This document shows, piece by piece, positions 1 to 11,200 of a stretch of 64,000 nt of DNA. The DNA is taken from the NCBI GenBank assembly GCA_947290775.1, contig CAMYPM010000005.1:1-64000 (forward strand). The letters are read 5' to 3'. How positions within the stretch are numbered: position 1 is the stretch's first letter; each line of letters starts with the position of its first letter. The translations under genes were made by a program, and so were the position numbers. This DNA comes from an uncultured Bacteroidales bacterium. GTDB lineage: Bacteria > Bacteroidota > Bacteroidia > Bacteroidales > Porphyromonadaceae. The notes beneath the pieces were generated by a model that ran no database searches, was not told the origin of the DNA, and saw only the letters and a program-made list of their open reading frames with translations.

Positions 1-773
1 ACCTTGTTGAAGATGAAGAAATGCTTGAATTGGTAGAAATGGATATGCGCGAGCTATTGAGTTTCTACAATTTCGATGGCGATAATACCCCTATCATCCG
101 CGGTTCTGCTTTGGGTGCGCTCAATGGCGATCCTAAATGGGTTGAAAAAATTATGGAGCTGATGAATGCAGTTGACGAATGGATTCCTCTGCCCCAGCGT
201 GATGTAGATAAACCTTTCTTGATGCCGGTTGAGGACGTTTTCTCTATTACCGGTCGTGGTACTGTAGCTACAGGACGTATCGAAACAGGTCGTGTTCATG
301 TGAACGATGAAGTTCAGATGATCGGTCTCGGTGCTGAAGGTCGTAAAACAGTAGTTACCGGTGTGGAAATGTTTAGAAAGATCCTTGACGAGGGTGAAGC
401 AGGCGATAATGTAGGTCTTCTTCTCCGTGGTGTTGAAAAGGATGAAATTAAGCGTGGTATGGTATTAGCTCACCCCGGTGATGTGAAGCCCCATAGCAAA
501 TTCAAGGCTGAGGTTTATATCTTGAAGAAGGAAGAAGGTGGTCGTCATACTCCTTTTATGAACAAGTATCGTCCTCAGTTCTACATCCGTACACTTGACG
601 TTACCGGTGAAATCAAGCTTCCCGAAGGAACTGAAATGGTAATGCCCGGTGATAATGTGACGATTGAAGTAGACTTGATCTCTCCTGTAGCATGTAATGT
701 GGGACTTCGCTTCGCTATCCGTGAAGGTGGTCGTACGGTAGGTGCAGGTCAGATTACAGAGCTTTTAGACTAA
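1..773 (+). CDS. tuf: Elongation factor Tu, 3' part (cut by window start)
   Basis: This is the C-terminal part of EF-Tu, the GTPase that brings aminoacyl-tRNA to the ribosome. The reading frame is open from base 3, so the gene starts before the window and the first ATG at base 21 is internal. Visible are the end of the G domain (motif GSALGAL, the SAL/G5 region) and then domains 2 and 3, with the stretches [15 protein letters not shown] and [18 protein letters not shown] that are nearly invariant in the family. The protein ends in the usual way ([10 protein letters not shown]). It precedes tRNA-Trp, secE and nusG, a common order in Bacteroidota. Identification is secure; only the N-terminal part is missing. 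Confidence 0.98.
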   Translation, partial: LVEDEEMLELVEMDMRELLSFYNFDGDNTPIIRGSALGALNGDPKWVEKIMELMNAVDEWIPLPQRDVDKPFLMPVEDVFSITGRGTVATGRIETGRVHVNDEVQMIGLGAEGRKTVVTGVEMFRKILDEGEAGDNVGLLLRGVEKDEIKRGMVLAHPGDVKPHSKFKAEVYILKKEEGGRHTPFMNKYRPQFYIRTLDVTGEIKLPEGTEMVMPGDNVTIEVDLISPVACNVGLRFAIREGGRTVGAGQITELLD

Positions 774-862
774 TTCAATCTTCTGTTAATCAGTATTGAA
801 TAAGAGATGGGTAAGTGTGCGGTAGTGAGTGTAAATTCCCTTGCCGCCACTTTCCTGTTCTT

Positions 863-938
863 ACGGGTTTAGCTCAGTTGGTAGAGCATTGGTCTCCAAA
901 ACCAAGTGTCGGGAGTTCGAGTCTCTCAACCCGTGCCA
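863..938 (+). tRNA. tRNA-Trp (anticodon CCA)
   Basis: A 76-base cloverleaf can be drawn by hand. The acceptor stem ACGGGTT pairs with AACCCGT, the D arm is GCTC…GAGC, and the anticodon stem TTGGT/ACCAA encloses the loop CTCCAAA with anticodon CCA. The T arm carries GTTCGAGTC, and the discriminator base G is followed by an encoded CCA end. It lies between tuf and secE, a position usual for tRNA-Trp in Bacteroidota. Confidence 0.97.
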
Positions 939-998
939 AGAAATAAAACTTATGTATGAATTACTACATGAGTAAAGAATAGAAGAGATAGCATAGAT

Positions 999-1202
999 AT
1001 GGGATTTTTTAGCAAGATGGGTCAGGCTGTAAAGGACTCGTACAATGAATTGGTGTACAAGGTCACTTGGCCGACTCGCAAAGAGTTGACGAATAGTGCT
1101 GTAGTGGTGATGATCGCTTCAGTTATCATTGCTATTTTTGTATTCATTGTAGATCAGATTTTTGAAAATCTGATGAAACTTATCTATAACTTCGTAATTT
1201 AG
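999..1202 (+). CDS. secE: Preprotein translocase subunit SecE
   Basis: A 67-residue protein matching the short, single-span form of SecE, which clamps the SecY channel in the inner membrane. The family hallmark is visible at residues 8–30 (an amphipathic helix with ELVYKVTWPTRKEL, the conserved K-V-x-W-P region), followed by one hydrophobic segment at about 34–60 (VVVMIASVIIAIFVFIVDQIF). It sits between tRNA-Trp and nusG, the classical secE–nusG pairing. The start ATG is the only sensible one, and there is no Shine–Dalgarno sequence, as is usual in this phylum. Confidence 0.96.
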   Translation: MGFFSKMGQAVKDSYNELVYKVTWPTRKELTNSAVVVMIASVIIAIFVFIVDQIFENLMKLIYNFVI

Positions 1203-1332
1203 TTATCCACCTTCCCTACTCCTGTTCTTTTCTTTTTTTGAAAGTGCATAGGAATCTTAGGCGATTGGATAATAGGAGAGAGAGGTATATAGGTATTTGA
1301 ATCAGTATAACCATTAGTAATAAGGGGAAACC

Positions 1333-1878
1333 ATGGCAGAGCAAGATCACTCGGAACGTAAATATTACGTGTTGAGGGTTATCTCCGGTAAGGAGGACAA
1401 AGTAAAAGAAATGCTTGAAAAGGAGCGCGAGATAGCTCCTCTCAAGGGCTATCTTTTTGATGTCTTTATCCCTACAGAGAAAGTGATGGTGCAGCGTGGT
1501 TCCAAAAAACGCGTAGTGGAACGCCCATCTATGCCGGGGTATATGCTTATTGAGGCTATACTCAATAACGATACGATCTTTATTTTACGTAACTTGCCTA
1601 ATGTTGTGGGCTTCTTGGGTATGCCTAAGCCTGAGCCTCTACCGATGTATGAGGTTGAGCGTATGATGCGTAAGCAAGACGACAGAGACGAGGAGGCTAC
1701 CTATGATGTGTCCTTTATGGAAGGTGAGAGCGTAAAAGTTATTGATGGTCCGTTCTCCGGATTCGTGGCTACTGTAGAAGAAGTTTATCAAGATAAAAAG
1801 AAGCTCAAGGTGATGGTGAAGATCTTTGGTAGAAAGACTCCATTAGAGCTTTCATATACGCAGGTAGAGAAAGAGTAA
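1333..1878 (+). CDS. nusG: Transcription termination/antitermination protein NusG
   Basis: A 181-residue NusG, which binds RNA polymerase and links it to ribosomes or Rho. The N-terminal NGN domain begins with KYYVLRVISGKEDKVKEML and includes PSMPGYMLIEA. The C-terminal KOW domain is at about 125–180 (EGESVKVIDGPFSGFVATV). Length is typical. It follows secE by about 130 bases and precedes rplK, as in most bacteria. No unusual residues are seen. Confidence 0.98.
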   Translation: MAEQDHSERKYYVLRVISGKEDKVKEMLEKEREIAPLKGYLFDVFIPTEKVMVQRGSKKRVVERPSMPGYMLIEAILNNDTIFILRNLPNVVGFLGMPKPEPLPMYEVERMMRKQDDRDEEATYDVSFMEGESVKVIDGPFSGFVATVEEVYQDKKKLKVMVKIFGRKTPLELSYTQVEKE

Positions 1879-2021
1879 GAGTGGTTACGCACTCCAAGTG
1901 ATTGATGTCGCTTGGTATAAAGAGTTTGTAAGAAGATGAAAAGCGTAGGTTTGCTTCCAACTTTGCTTATGCACATCATCAAGAAGTATTGCAAATGACC
2001 TCTCTGCCGAAAAAGTGGGAT

Positions 2022-2048
2022 GGGAAGTAACATCACCGGTTACTGCCC
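2022..2048 (+). promoter_or_regulatory. Leader hairpin upstream of rplK
   Basis: In the 193-base gap between nusG and rplK, GGG plus AGTAAC (2022–2031) pairs with GTTACT plus CCC (2039–2048), with one internal A/G mismatch and a 7-base loop. It ends 23 bases before the rplK start and has no U-tract, so it does not look like a terminator. The position suits an L1 autoregulatory site of an L11–L1 operon (established for E. coli); that role is inferred here, not shown. Confidence 0.45.
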
Positions 2049-2071
2049 GAGTAAAAGAAAAGTAGAATAAA

Positions 2072-2512
2072 ATGGCAAAAGAGATTGCTGGACAGATCAA
2101 GTTGCAAATAAAAGGAGGTGCGGCTAACCCGTCACCACCCGTTGGTCCTGCACTGGGTGCAAAAGGGATCAACATTATGGAGTTTTGCAAGCAATTTAAT
2201 GCCAGAACGCAAGACAAGGCTGGAAAGGTACTCCCTGTGGTGATTACCTATTATTCCGACAAATCTTTCGACTTTATCGTTAAGACGCCTCCTGTAGCTG
2301 TTCAACTCGTTGAAAAGGCTAAGGTAAAAGGAGGTTCAGCAGAGCCTAATCGTAAGAAGGTTGCTGAGCTTACTTGGGATGATGTCCGTGCGATAGCTGA
2401 AGATAAGATGGCCGACCTGAACTGCTTTACAGTAGAAAGCGCTATGAAAATGGTTGCTGGTACTGCGCGCAGTATGGGAATTGCGGTGAAGGGTGAATTC
2501 CCGACTAAGTGA
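2072..2512 (+). CDS. rplK: 50S ribosomal protein L11
   Basis: A 146-residue L11, part of the GTPase-associated centre of the large subunit. The N-terminal domain shows [23 protein letters not shown] with the conserved proline-rich Pro-Pro-Val-Gly-Pro turn, then [13 protein letters not shown]. The C-terminal rRNA-binding domain ends with [12 protein letters not shown]. Length is usual. It is the first gene of rplK–rplA–rplJ–rplL and is followed by rplA after about 27 bases. Confidence 0.98.
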   Translation: MAKEIAGQIKLQIKGGAANPSPPVGPALGAKGINIMEFCKQFNARTQDKAGKVLPVVITYYSDKSFDFIVKTPPVAVQLVEKAKVKGGSAEPNRKKVAELTWDDVRAIAEDKMADLNCFTVESAMKMVAGTARSMGIAVKGEFPTK

Positions 2513-2539
2513 CACTTCTAGTAATTTGAATGATTGACG

Positions 2540-3235
2540 ATGAGTAAACTGACAAAGAAACAGAAGGAGGTCGAAGGAAAGGTTGAACCCGGTAAATTAT
2601 ACACCTTGGAAGAAGCTTCTAAACTGGTGAAAGAAATTACTTTTACTAAGTTCGATGCTTCTGTCGACATAGATGTTCGACTGGGTGTAGATCCGCGAAA
2701 GGCCAACCAAATGGTGCGTGGCGTGGTTACGTTGCCCCATGGGACCGGAAAGCAAGTACGCGTATTGGCATTATGTACAGCCGACAAGGAAGAGGAAGCC
2801 AAAGCGGCAGGTGCTGACTATGTAGGGCTGGATGAGTACATAGAAAAAATCAAAGGAGGCTGGACTGATGTGGACGTGATCATCACCATGCCGAGTGTAA
2901 TGGGTAAAGTAGGTGCTTTAGGGCGTGTGCTCGGTCCTCGTGGATTGATGCCTAACCCAAAGAGTGGTACGGTAACCAATGAAATCGGTGATGCAGTTCG
3001 CGAAGTGAAAGCCGGTAAGATAGACTTTAAGGTAGACAAAGCTGGAATTATCCACACGTCTATTGGCAAGATCTCTTTCTCTGCTGAGCAGATTAGAGAT
3101 AATGCGCAAGAGTTCATCAATACGATTATTCGCCTTAAGCCGACCTCGGCTAAGGGAACGTATATGAAGAGTATTTACCTCTCCAGCACGATGAGCAAAG
3201 GCATTAAAGTAGATCCTAAATCAGTAGACCTCTAA
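2540..3235 (+). CDS. rplA: 50S ribosomal protein L1
   Basis: A 231-residue L1, the stalk protein that binds 23S rRNA and, in many bacteria, represses its own mRNA. Family motifs include [20 protein letters not shown] and [21 protein letters not shown], followed by [11 protein letters not shown]. The open frame also has a TTG at 2534, but the ATG at 2540 gives the normal N-terminus ([10 protein letters not shown]) and is preferred. rplJ follows after 14 bases, so the usual long L10 leader is absent here. Confidence 0.97.
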   Translation: MSKLTKKQKEVEGKVEPGKLYTLEEASKLVKEITFTKFDASVDIDVRLGVDPRKANQMVRGVVTLPHGTGKQVRVLALCTADKEEEAKAAGADYVGLDEYIEKIKGGWTDVDVIITMPSVMGKVGALGRVLGPRGLMPNPKSGTVTNEIGDAVREVKAGKIDFKVDKAGIIHTSIGKISFSAEQIRDNAQEFINTIIRLKPTSAKGTYMKSIYLSSTMSKGIKVDPKSVDL

Positions 3236-3249
3236 TCACACGAGTAAAT

Positions 3250-3786
3250 ATGAGAAAGGAATTGAAAGGAACCGTTGTAAAGAACATCTCCGGTTATTTA
3301 TCAGAATATCCTCATTTCTACTTGGTGGACGTAGAGGCGCTTAATGCAGAGAATACGATGGAACTCCGTCGCCTCTGTAATAAGAATGAGGTGAAACTTG
3401 TAGTGGTAAAGAACACACTTTTACGTCGTGCATTGGCCGACTGTGAGGGAGTGGATTTTTCTGAGCTGTATGGCTCACTAAAAGGTAATACCGCTATGAT
3501 GCTTTCCAATAACGCAAATGCTCCTGCAAAGATCATTAAGGAATTTGCTTCGCAGCATAAGGAATTAGGAAAGCCAGCTTTGAAGGCTGCATACGTACAA
3601 GAGAGCTTCTATGTGGGTGGTGAACATCTTGAGCAGTTAATTGCTATCAAGAGTCGTGAAGAGTTGCTCGCAGAAGTTATCTTGCTATTGCAATCGCCTA
3701 TCAAGAACGTTGTGTCGGCATTAGGGTCCGCAGGGCAGACAGTACATGGATTGCTCAAAACCTTAGAAGAAAGAGAAGCAAATTAG
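3250..3786 (+). CDS. rplJ: 50S ribosomal protein L10
   Basis: A 178-residue L10, which anchors L7/L12 dimers to the ribosome. The N-terminal rRNA-binding domain contains LRRLCNKNEVKLVVVKNTLLRRAL, matching the family pattern of basic residues followed by V-x-K-N-T-L. The C-terminal helix that binds L7/L12 lies at about 130–175. It starts 14 bases after rplA and is followed by rplL after 30 bases. Identification rests on sequence motifs and operon position. Confidence 0.96.
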   Translation: MRKELKGTVVKNISGYLSEYPHFYLVDVEALNAENTMELRRLCNKNEVKLVVVKNTLLRRALADCEGVDFSELYGSLKGNTAMMLSNNANAPAKIIKEFASQHKELGKPALKAAYVQESFYVGGEHLEQLIAIKSREELLAEVILLLQSPIKNVVSALGSAGQTVHGLLKTLEEREAN

Positions 3787-3816
3787 TAAAACAGAATTAA
3801 TTAGAATCCCAATAAT

Positions 3817-4194
3817 ATGGCTGATATAAAAGCAATTGCAGAACAACTCGTATCGCTGACAGTAAAGGAAGTTAGTGAGTTAGCCAACGTACTTAAAGAA
3901 GATTATGGCATTGAACCCGCAGCCGCAGCTGTAGCTGTAGCAGCAGGTCCTGCAGCTGGTGCAGCTGCAGCAGCAGAAGAAAAGACTGCTTTTGATGTTG
4001 TCCTCAAGAGTTTTGGTGCTGCAAAGCTCCAAGTTGTTAAGGCAGTAAAAGAACACTGTGGTCTTGGTTTGAAGGAAGCTAAGGATCTTGTAGATGCTGC
4101 TCCTACTAATCTGAAGGAAGGTGTAGACAAAGCTACTGCAGAGGCTATCAAGGCTGCTCTAGAAGAGGCAGGTGCTGAAGTTGAATTGAAGTAA
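3817..4194 (+). CDS. rplL: 50S ribosomal protein L7/L12
   Basis: A 125-residue acidic stalk protein that recruits translational GTPases. It has the three expected parts: an N-terminal dimerization domain (to about residue 32), an alanine-rich flexible hinge (about 33–56), and a C-terminal domain with [20 protein letters not shown] and [15 protein letters not shown]. The hinge makes the DNA look repetitive (many GCA/GCT codons), but this is coding, not a repeat element. An attenuator-like hairpin separates it from rpoB. Confidence 0.98.
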   Translation: MADIKAIAEQLVSLTVKEVSELANVLKEDYGIEPAAAAVAVAAGPAAGAAAAAEEKTAFDVVLKSFGAAKLQVVKAVKEHCGLGLKEAKDLVDAAPTNLKEGVDKATAEAIKAALEEAGAEVELK

Positions 4195-4203
4195 ACTTCT
4201 GTG

Positions 4204-4265
4204 ACCTGTATATCAGGTATTTACGATCGAGAACTCTACCCCAAGATGTGGTAGGGTTCTTGATC
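4204..4265 (+). terminator. Attenuator-like hairpins between rplL and rpoB
   Basis: Two hairpins lie in the 158-base gap. The first is ACCTG/CAGGT at 4204–4218. The second pairs GATCGAGAACTCTACC (4225–4240) with GGTAGGGTTCTTGATC (4250–4265) over 16 positions including two G·U pairs, with a 9-base loop. Only a short T run follows, so it should terminate partially at most. The position matches the rplL–rpoB attenuator known in E. coli, which lowers rpoBC expression relative to ribosomal proteins. Confidence 0.65.
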
Positions 4266-4352
4266 TTTGCTGCTATGTAGGCAGCCCATTTTGACTAACA
4301 AAATTGCATTACGGTTATACGTCTTTTGCTCGCCTTTTATACGAAATAGACA

Positions 4353-7300
4353 ATGAAAAGAATCCCGGATACTAACAGAATAAGCTTTTCGAAAATACAA
4401 AACCCGCTCGAATACCCCGACTTCTTGGAAGTACAATTGAAGTCATTTAAGGAGTTTTTTCAGCTTGAAACTCCACCAGAGCAGCGTAAAAAGGAGGGAT
4501 TGTTTAAGGTTTTCAACGAAAACTTTCCCATCAAAGACACTCGCAATAACTTCGTCCTTGAGTTCGTTGACTATTCAATCGATCCTCCAAAGTTTTCTAT
4601 TGACGAATGTATTGCACGCGGACTTACTTACAGCGTGCCCCTAAGGGCAAAAGTAAAGCTTTATTGTACTGATCCGGAGCATACAGATTTTGCTACTGTA
4701 GGTAAGGATGTATTCCTTGGGAATATTCCTTACATGACTGAGAGTGGCACATTTGTAATCAATGGTGCAGAACGTGTGGTTGTTTCCCAATTCCATCGTT
4801 CCCCCGGAGTCTTCTTTAGTACTTCGCTACATACTTCCGGTATAAAGCTCTATTCTGCACGTATTATTCCATTTAGAGGTTCTTGGATAGAGTTTTCTAC
4901 AGACCCCGGAGATGTATTGTATGCTTATCTAGATAGAAAGAAGAAAATCCCTGTTACGATGCTCTTAAGAGCTATGGGCTATGCAACAGACAAAGAAATT
5001 TTGACTCTCTTTGATATTGCAGAGGAGGTAAAGGTATCGAAGAGTGAGCTGAAGCGTTTCTATGGTCGTGCACTCGCTGAGCGCGTGTACAGAACCTATA
5101 CGGAGGATATCCAGACAGATGCGACTACCGGTGAAGTTACTCAGATGCCGCGTAGCGAAATTGTTTTTGAGCGAGGTACAGAGCTTAGCGAGGAAGTAGC
5201 TGCTAAGCTAATTGAATTGGGCTACAATACCATACTTCTCAAGAAGCAGTTTCAGGAAGGAGAAAAGTCTGTGGCTAGCGATATTATTTTCGCAACGCTG
5301 GAAAATGATAATGCTATTAATGATATAGATGCTTGGAACTACATATTCCACTTGCAGCGGGGTATCCAGCCGGCAGATGATAATACGGCCAAAGAGGCTT
5401 TTAATAACCTTTTCTTCTCTGAGAAGCGTTATGATCTTGGTGAGGTGGGGCGCTATCGTATCAATAAAAAACTGAATCTTTCGATTGATCCTGCACAGCG
5501 TGTCTTGACTCAAGAAGACGTTGTGGGTATTATCAAGTACATTATTGAGCTGGTTGCTTCACGCACTAATATTGATGACATTGACCACTTGTCCAATCGT
5601 CGCATTCGTACGGTGGGAGAGCAGCTCTATACACAGTTTGGTATTGCTCTTTCACGTATGGCTCGTACTGTGCGTGAGCGTATGAATGTTCGCGATGGCG
5701 AGGTGTTTACTCCTGAAGCTTTGATGAATTCAAAGACTATTCCCGGAGTAATGAATAGTTTCTTTGGGACCGATCAGCTGTCTCAATTTATGGATCAAAC
5801 AAACCCACTGGCTGAAGTTACGCACAAGCGCCGTATCTCCGCTTTGGGTAAGGGCGGACTAACACGTGATCGTGCCGGTTTTGAGGTCCGTGACGTCCAC
5901 TATACACACTACGGTCGTCTCTGCCCAATTGAGACTCCTGAAGGACCTAATATCGGTTTGATTTCCTCGCTTTGCGTCTATGCAAAGGTGAGTGATATGG
6001 GATTCATTGAAACGCCTTACCGAGCTGTGAAGAATGGTAGGGTAGACTTCTCTGACAAGGGGCTGAGATACTACTCAGCAGAGGAAGAGGAAGATAAGTA
6101 TGTGGCACAGGGTAATGCCCCATTAAATGAGAAGGGTGAGTTTATTTTGGATAGGGTAAAGTCTCGTTATGGAGCTGACTTCCCTGTTATTGCACCTTCT
6201 CAGGTTGACCTGATGGACGTTTCTCCCTCTCAAATTGCCTCCATTGCTGCTTCTCTCATTCCTTTCTTAGAGCATGACGATGCTAACCGTGCTTTGATGG
6301 GTTCAAACATGATGCGTCAGGCAGTGCCTTTACTTCGCCCTGAAGCGCCTATTGTGGGGACAGGTATTGAAGCTAAACTCGTACGTGACTCACGCACTCA
6401 AATAGTGGCAGAGGGTGATGGAGAGGTTATCTATGCCGATGCCGAAACAATCAAGGTGCGTTACGATAAAACTGAGAAAGAACTCTTCGTTAGTTTCGAT
6501 CCTCCCATAAAGGTCTATAAGCTGCCGAAGTTCCGTAAAACGAACCAGAGTACTACGATTGACCTGAAACCTATATGTAAAGAGGGACAACGTGTTTCAA
6601 AGGGACAAATACTGACAGAAGGATACGCAACTCAGAAGGGTGAGCTAGCCCTAGGACGTAATATATTGGCAGCTTACATGCCTTGGAAAGGGTATAACTA
6701 CGAGGATGCTATTGTGCTTAATGAGCGCATGGTTCGTGAAGATATCTTTACCTCAGTTCATGTTGATGAATACGAACTTGAAGTAAGAGAGACCAAGCGC
6801 GGCATGGAAGAACTTACAGGCGATATACCAAACGTTAGCGAAGAAGCTACTAAGGAATTAGGAGCTGATGGTATCATTCGTATAGGTGCCCATGTAGTGC
6901 CCGGAGATATCTTGGTGGGTAAGATCACACCGAAGGGAGAAACGGATCCAACTCCGGAAGAAAAGTTACTCCGTGCCATTTTTGGTGAAAAAGCCGGTGA
7001 TGTAAAGGATGCATCTCTGAAGGCTTCACCTTCATTGCGAGGTGTGGTTATTGACACAAAGCTATTCTCTCGTGCTGATGTGGGGATGAGCCGTAAAGAG
7101 CAGAAAGCTCTCACTCAGCGCTTTGAGGATGAGCTGGAAGCAAAGAAAAAGGAAATAGATGCGATCTTCTTAGAAAAACTCCTAAAGCTTGTCAATAAGA
7201 AATTTACAAATCGCATAGTTAACTATATCGGAGAGGAATTGGTTAAGAAGGGCACTCCATTAAGTGAGAAAGCTCTTGAGCATGTGGTCTTCACCGAAGT

Positions 7301-8174
7301 GGCTAACTCAGATTGGACAGATGATCCGGAGACTAACGAAATGGTGGGTATGCTACTGGCTAATTACCTGCGTAAGGTAAAGGAAACAGAAGCAGACTAT
7401 CGACGTCGTCAGTTGGATGAGGTTATAGGTGATGAGTTACCTACCGGCACCATGAAAAAGGCTAAGGTATACATTGCAAAGAAGCGCAAGATCCAAGTCG
7501 GTGATAAGATGGCCGGTCGTCACGGAAATAAGGGTATTGTTTCTAAGATAGTACGTCAAGAAGATATGCCCTTCTTGGAAGACGGTACTCCTGTAGATAT
7601 TTGTTTAAATCCGTTAGGTGTGCCTTCGCGAATGAATTTGGGTCAGCTCTTTGAAGCTATCTTGGCTTGGAGTGGTCGCAAGCAAGGTGTCAAGTATGCT
7701 ACACACATCTTTGATGGAGCATCTTTGGAGGATATTCAGAATGAAACAAAAAAAGCCGGTTTGCCAATGAATGGACGTACTCAGTTGTACGATGGAGGTA
7801 CTGGAGAGCCATTCGACCAACCTGCTACAGTTGGAGTTACTTACTTCTTGAAGTTAGGGCATATGGTGGATGATAAGATGCATGCCCGTTCCATAGGGCC
7901 TTATTCACTTATCACACAGCAGCCACTGGGAGGTAAGGCCCAGTTTGGAGGTCAGCGTTTCGGAGAAATGGAGGTTTGGGCTTTGGAAGCTTTTGGAGCA
8001 GCACATATTCTTCAGGAGATGCTGACTGTAAAGAGTGATGATATGAGTGGTAGAAGTAAAGTGTACGAGGCAATAGTCAAGGGAACACCTATGCCTGAGC
8101 CTGGTATTCCTGAATCACTTAATGTGCTATTCAATGAGTTGAAGGGGCTTGGTTTAAGCCTTACATTAGAGTAA
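4353..8174 (+). CDS. rpoB: DNA-directed RNA polymerase subunit beta
   Basis: A 1273-residue beta subunit. The rifampicin-pocket region reads [20 protein letters not shown] followed by [20 protein letters not shown], with the residues commonly mutated to resistance (Gln, Asp, His, Ser and Leu of this cluster) in their sensitive form. Next come [13 protein letters not shown] and, toward the C-terminus, [12 protein letters not shown] and [21 protein letters not shown]. Length fits Bacteroidota. It is followed by rpoC after 39 bases and is probably transcribed with the ribosomal genes through the upstream attenuator. Confidence 0.99.
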   Translation: MKRIPDTNRISFSKIQNPLEYPDFLEVQLKSFKEFFQLETPPEQRKKEGLFKVFNENFPIKDTRNNFVLEFVDYSIDPPKFSIDECIARGLTYSVPLRAKVKLYCTDPEHTDFATVGKDVFLGNIPYMTESGTFVINGAERVVVSQFHRSPGVFFSTSLHTSGIKLYSARIIPFRGSWIEFSTDPGDVLYAYLDRKKKIPVTMLLRAMGYATDKEILTLFDIAEEVKVSKSELKRFYGRALAERVYRTYTEDIQTDATTGEVTQMPRSEIVFERGTELSEEVAAKLIELGYNTILLKKQFQEGEKSVASDIIFATLENDNAINDIDAWNYIFHLQRGIQPADDNTAKEAFNNLFFSEKRYDLGEVGRYRINKKLNLSIDPAQRVLTQEDVVGIIKYIIELVASRTNIDDIDHLSNRRIRTVGEQLYTQFGIALSRMARTVRERMNVRDGEVFTPEALMNSKTIPGVMNSFFGTDQLSQFMDQTNPLAEVTHKRRISALGKGGLTRDRAGFEVRDVHYTHYGRLCPIETPEGPNIGLISSLCVYAKVSDMGFIETPYRAVKNGRVDFSDKGLRYYSAEEEEDKYVAQGNAPLNEKGEFILDRVKSRYGADFPVIAPSQVDLMDVSPSQIASIAASLIPFLEHDDANRALMGSNMMRQAVPLLRPEAPIVGTGIEAKLVRDSRTQIVAEGDGEVIYADAETIKVRYDKTEKELFVSFDPPIKVYKLPKFRKTNQSTTIDLKPICKEGQRVSKGQILTEGYATQKGELALGRNILAAYMPWKGYNYEDAIVLNERMVREDIFTSVHVDEYELEVRETKRGMEELTGDIPNVSEEATKELGADGIIRIGAHVVPGDILVGKITPKGETDPTPEEKLLRAIFGEKAGDVKDASLKASPSLRGVVIDTKLFSRADVGMSRKEQKALTQRFEDELEAKKKEIDAIFLEKLLKLVNKKFTNRIVNYIGEELVKKGTPLSEKALEHVVFTEVANSDWTDDPETNEMVGMLLANYLRKVKETEADYRRRQLDEVIGDELPTGTMKKAKVYIAKKRKIQVGDKMAGRHGNKGIVSKIVRQEDMPFLEDGTPVDICLNPLGVPSRMNLGQLFEAILAWSGRKQGVKYATHIFDGASLEDIQNETKKAGLPMNGRTQLYDGGTGEPFDQPATVGVTYFLKLGHMVDDKMHARSIGPYSLITQQPLGGKAQFGGQRFGEMEVWALEAFGAAHILQEMLTVKSDDMSGRSKVYEAIVKGTPMPEPGIPESLNVLFNELKGLGLSLTLE

Positions 8175-8213
8175 TACGTAGAAAGAGTACGAGCTGACTA
8201 AAACAGTATATAT

Positions 8214-11200
8214 ATGGCCTTCAGAAAGGATAATAAGATAAAGAGTAATTTCTCCTCTATACGAGTTTCTTTGGCATCTCCCGAAGAGATTAAGGAGAAC
8301 TCCCATGGAGAGGTTCTCCGTCATGAGACGGTAAGCTACCGTACTTACAAGCCCGAGCGAGATGGCTTGTACTGCGAGCGTATATTCGGACCGGTCAAGG
8401 ACTACGAGTGCCATTGTGGTAAATACAAGGGCAACAAGTATAAAGGAATTACATGTGACCGTTGTGGGGTTGAGGTAACACAGAAAATGGTTCGTCGTGA
8501 ACGTATGGGGCACATTCAGTTGAATGTACCTGTTGTTCATGTATGGTATTCACGCTCTAATCCCAACAAAATAGGTCACTTATTGGGATTAAGCAGCAAG
8601 GTGCTGAATAGTATTATCTACTATCAAGCTTATGTAGTGCTGCAACCGGGTATTCTTCAGTGTCCGGATGATATGGATCCTACTAGTGATGAAGCTAAGG
8701 CGGCCGGTTATGTAACCCATTATCAGGTAATCTCCAATCCGGAGTATGATATGATTTTGGATAAGCTCTATTGTGAGCAACCGGATAATCTAAAATTGGA
8801 TAATAGCGATCCTAATAAGTTCATTGCTAAGAGCGGTGGTGAAGCTCTTCTTGAGATGCTTCGCAATTTGGATTTGGATGCTCTATCCGATGAATTACGT
8901 CACAAAGCGCAGACAGAGACTTCGCAACAGCGAAAGCAAGAGGCCTTAAAGCGCCTGCCTACAGTGGAAGCTTTCCGTGCGTCCAAAGATATTAATAAGC
9001 CTGAATGGATGGTTATGCAGGTCATTCCTGTGATACCACCAGATCTAAGGCCTTTAATGCCCCTTGATGGTGGACGCTTTGCTTCCAGTGATCTAAATGA
9101 ACTTTATATAAAGGTTATTACACGTAATAATCGCTTGGCTCGCTTCTTTGAGCAGGAGAGTCCTGACGTAATTGTCCGTCAAGAAAAGCGTATGCTGCAG
9201 GAGGCTGTTGATGCGCTTTTTGATAACTCAAATAAAAGTAGTGCTATTACCAGTGACAATGGACGACCCTTTAAGAGTCTTTCAGACAGTATTAAGGGTA
9301 AGCAAGGTCGCTTCCGTCAGAATCTTTTAGGTAAGCGTGTAGACTACTCTGCGCGTTCCGTTATCGTCGTTGGTCCGGAACTGAAGATGAATGAGTGTGG
9401 TTTGCCTAAGGATATGGCTGCTGAGCTATACAAGCCCTTTATCATGCGCAAGCTTATAGAGCGTGGTATAGTAAAGACCGAGAAGAGTGCAAAGCGTATT
9501 GTGGATCGGCGAGATCCCGTTATTTGGGAAATTGTCGAGAATGTAATCAAGGGACACCCGGTGATGTTGAACCGAGCTCCTACGCTGCACCGATTAGGTA
9601 TACAGGCTTACCAACCTAAGCTGATCGAAGGTAAAGCTATTCAGCTCTCTCCTTTGAGTTGTACAGCTTTTAATGCCGACTTCGATGGGGACCAAATGGC
9701 TGTGCACTTGCCTCTGAGTAATGAGGCCATTGCAGAGGCACAACTATTGATGCTTGCTTCGCACAACATACTTAATCCGGCGAGTGGCGAGCCTATTACA
9801 GTTCCTTCTCAGGATATGGTCTTGGGACTTTACTACATTACCAAGCTACGCACCGGTTCTAAGGGTGAAGGCCTTACGTTTTATGGGGCTGAAGAGGCTT
9901 TCATAGCCTACGATTGTGGAAAGTTGGATCTACACTCACCTATTAAAGTGTATGTGGATACCATAAACGAAGACAACGAGCATGTGAAGGAGATGGTTGA
10001 GACATCAGTGGGACGACTGATGTTCAACCAACGTGTGCCTAGTGATGTGGGCTACATCAATCAGCTCATCAGTAAGTCGTCACTAAAGAAGATCATCAAG
10101 CAGGTATTAAAGGTCTGTGGGGTAGCTCGCACTGCCCAGTTCCTTGATGATGTAAAGAGCTTAGGATATCAGATGGCATTTAAGGGAGGTCTATCCTTCA
10201 ACATCGAAGATGTGATTGTGCCTTTTGATAAAAAAGATATCATTGCAGAAGCCCAAGATGAAGCCGATGAAATTATCATGGCTAATCAGATGGGGCAGAT
10301 CAATGCTGAAAAGCGGTATAATGAGCTTGTTGATCTTTGGACTAAGACCACCGATAAGCTTACTAATCGCGTAATGGAAGAGTTCAAGAATGACGATCAA
10401 GGGTTCAATAGTATCTACATGATGCTTGACTCCGGAGCGCGTGGTAGTACGAACCAGATCCGTCAGCTTGCCGGTATGCGTGGCCTTATGGCAAAGCCTC
10501 AGAAGAGTGGTGGGGGAGGAGGCTCTGTAATTGAGAACCCGATCATCTCAAACTTCTTGGAAGGACTTAGCGTGTTGGAGTACTTTATTTCCACACACGG
10601 TGCCCGTAAGGGTCTGACCGATACAGCTCTTAAGACGGCAGATGCAGGGTATTTGACTCGCCGTTTGGTAGATGTATCTCAGGACTCTATTATCACTGAA
10701 GAGGATTGCGGTACGCTTAGAGGTCTGGAAGCAACTGAAATCGTAGATAGTAACGATAATGTATTGGCTTCGCTTTATAAGCGCATCATTGGCCGTGTAG
10801 CTTTAAATGATGTCATTCACCCTGTCACCGGTAAGGTGATCGTAAAGGCAGGCGAGGAAATACGTGAACAGCAAGCAGAAGAGATAGAGAATTCACCGAT
10901 CAAATCGGTTGAGATACGCTCGGTACTCACCTGTGATGCTAAGCGAGGTCTCTGTGCTAAGTGCTACGGACGTAATTTAGCTACTAACCGGCTGGTAGAA
11001 AAGGGTGAAGTAGTTGGTGTTATCGCTGCCCAATCAATTGGTGAACCGGGTACACAGCTTACACTTCGTACTTTCCATGCTGGGGGTGTCGCCGATAGCG
11101 AAAAGATTAATAAGAGTATAAAATCCAGACTATCCGGAGAACTTGAGTTTACTTATCTTTCTACTGTAAATCCGCCTAAGAGCAGTGGAGAGCAAAAAGG

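Noticed and set aside
3915-3985. Repetitive GCA/GCT stretch
   Set aside because: It encodes the alanine-rich hinge of L7/L12, which explains the repetition.
5841-5940. Rifampicin-resistance changes in rpoB
   Set aside because: The cluster reads as in sensitive bacteria at the usual positions; no resistance-type change is visible.
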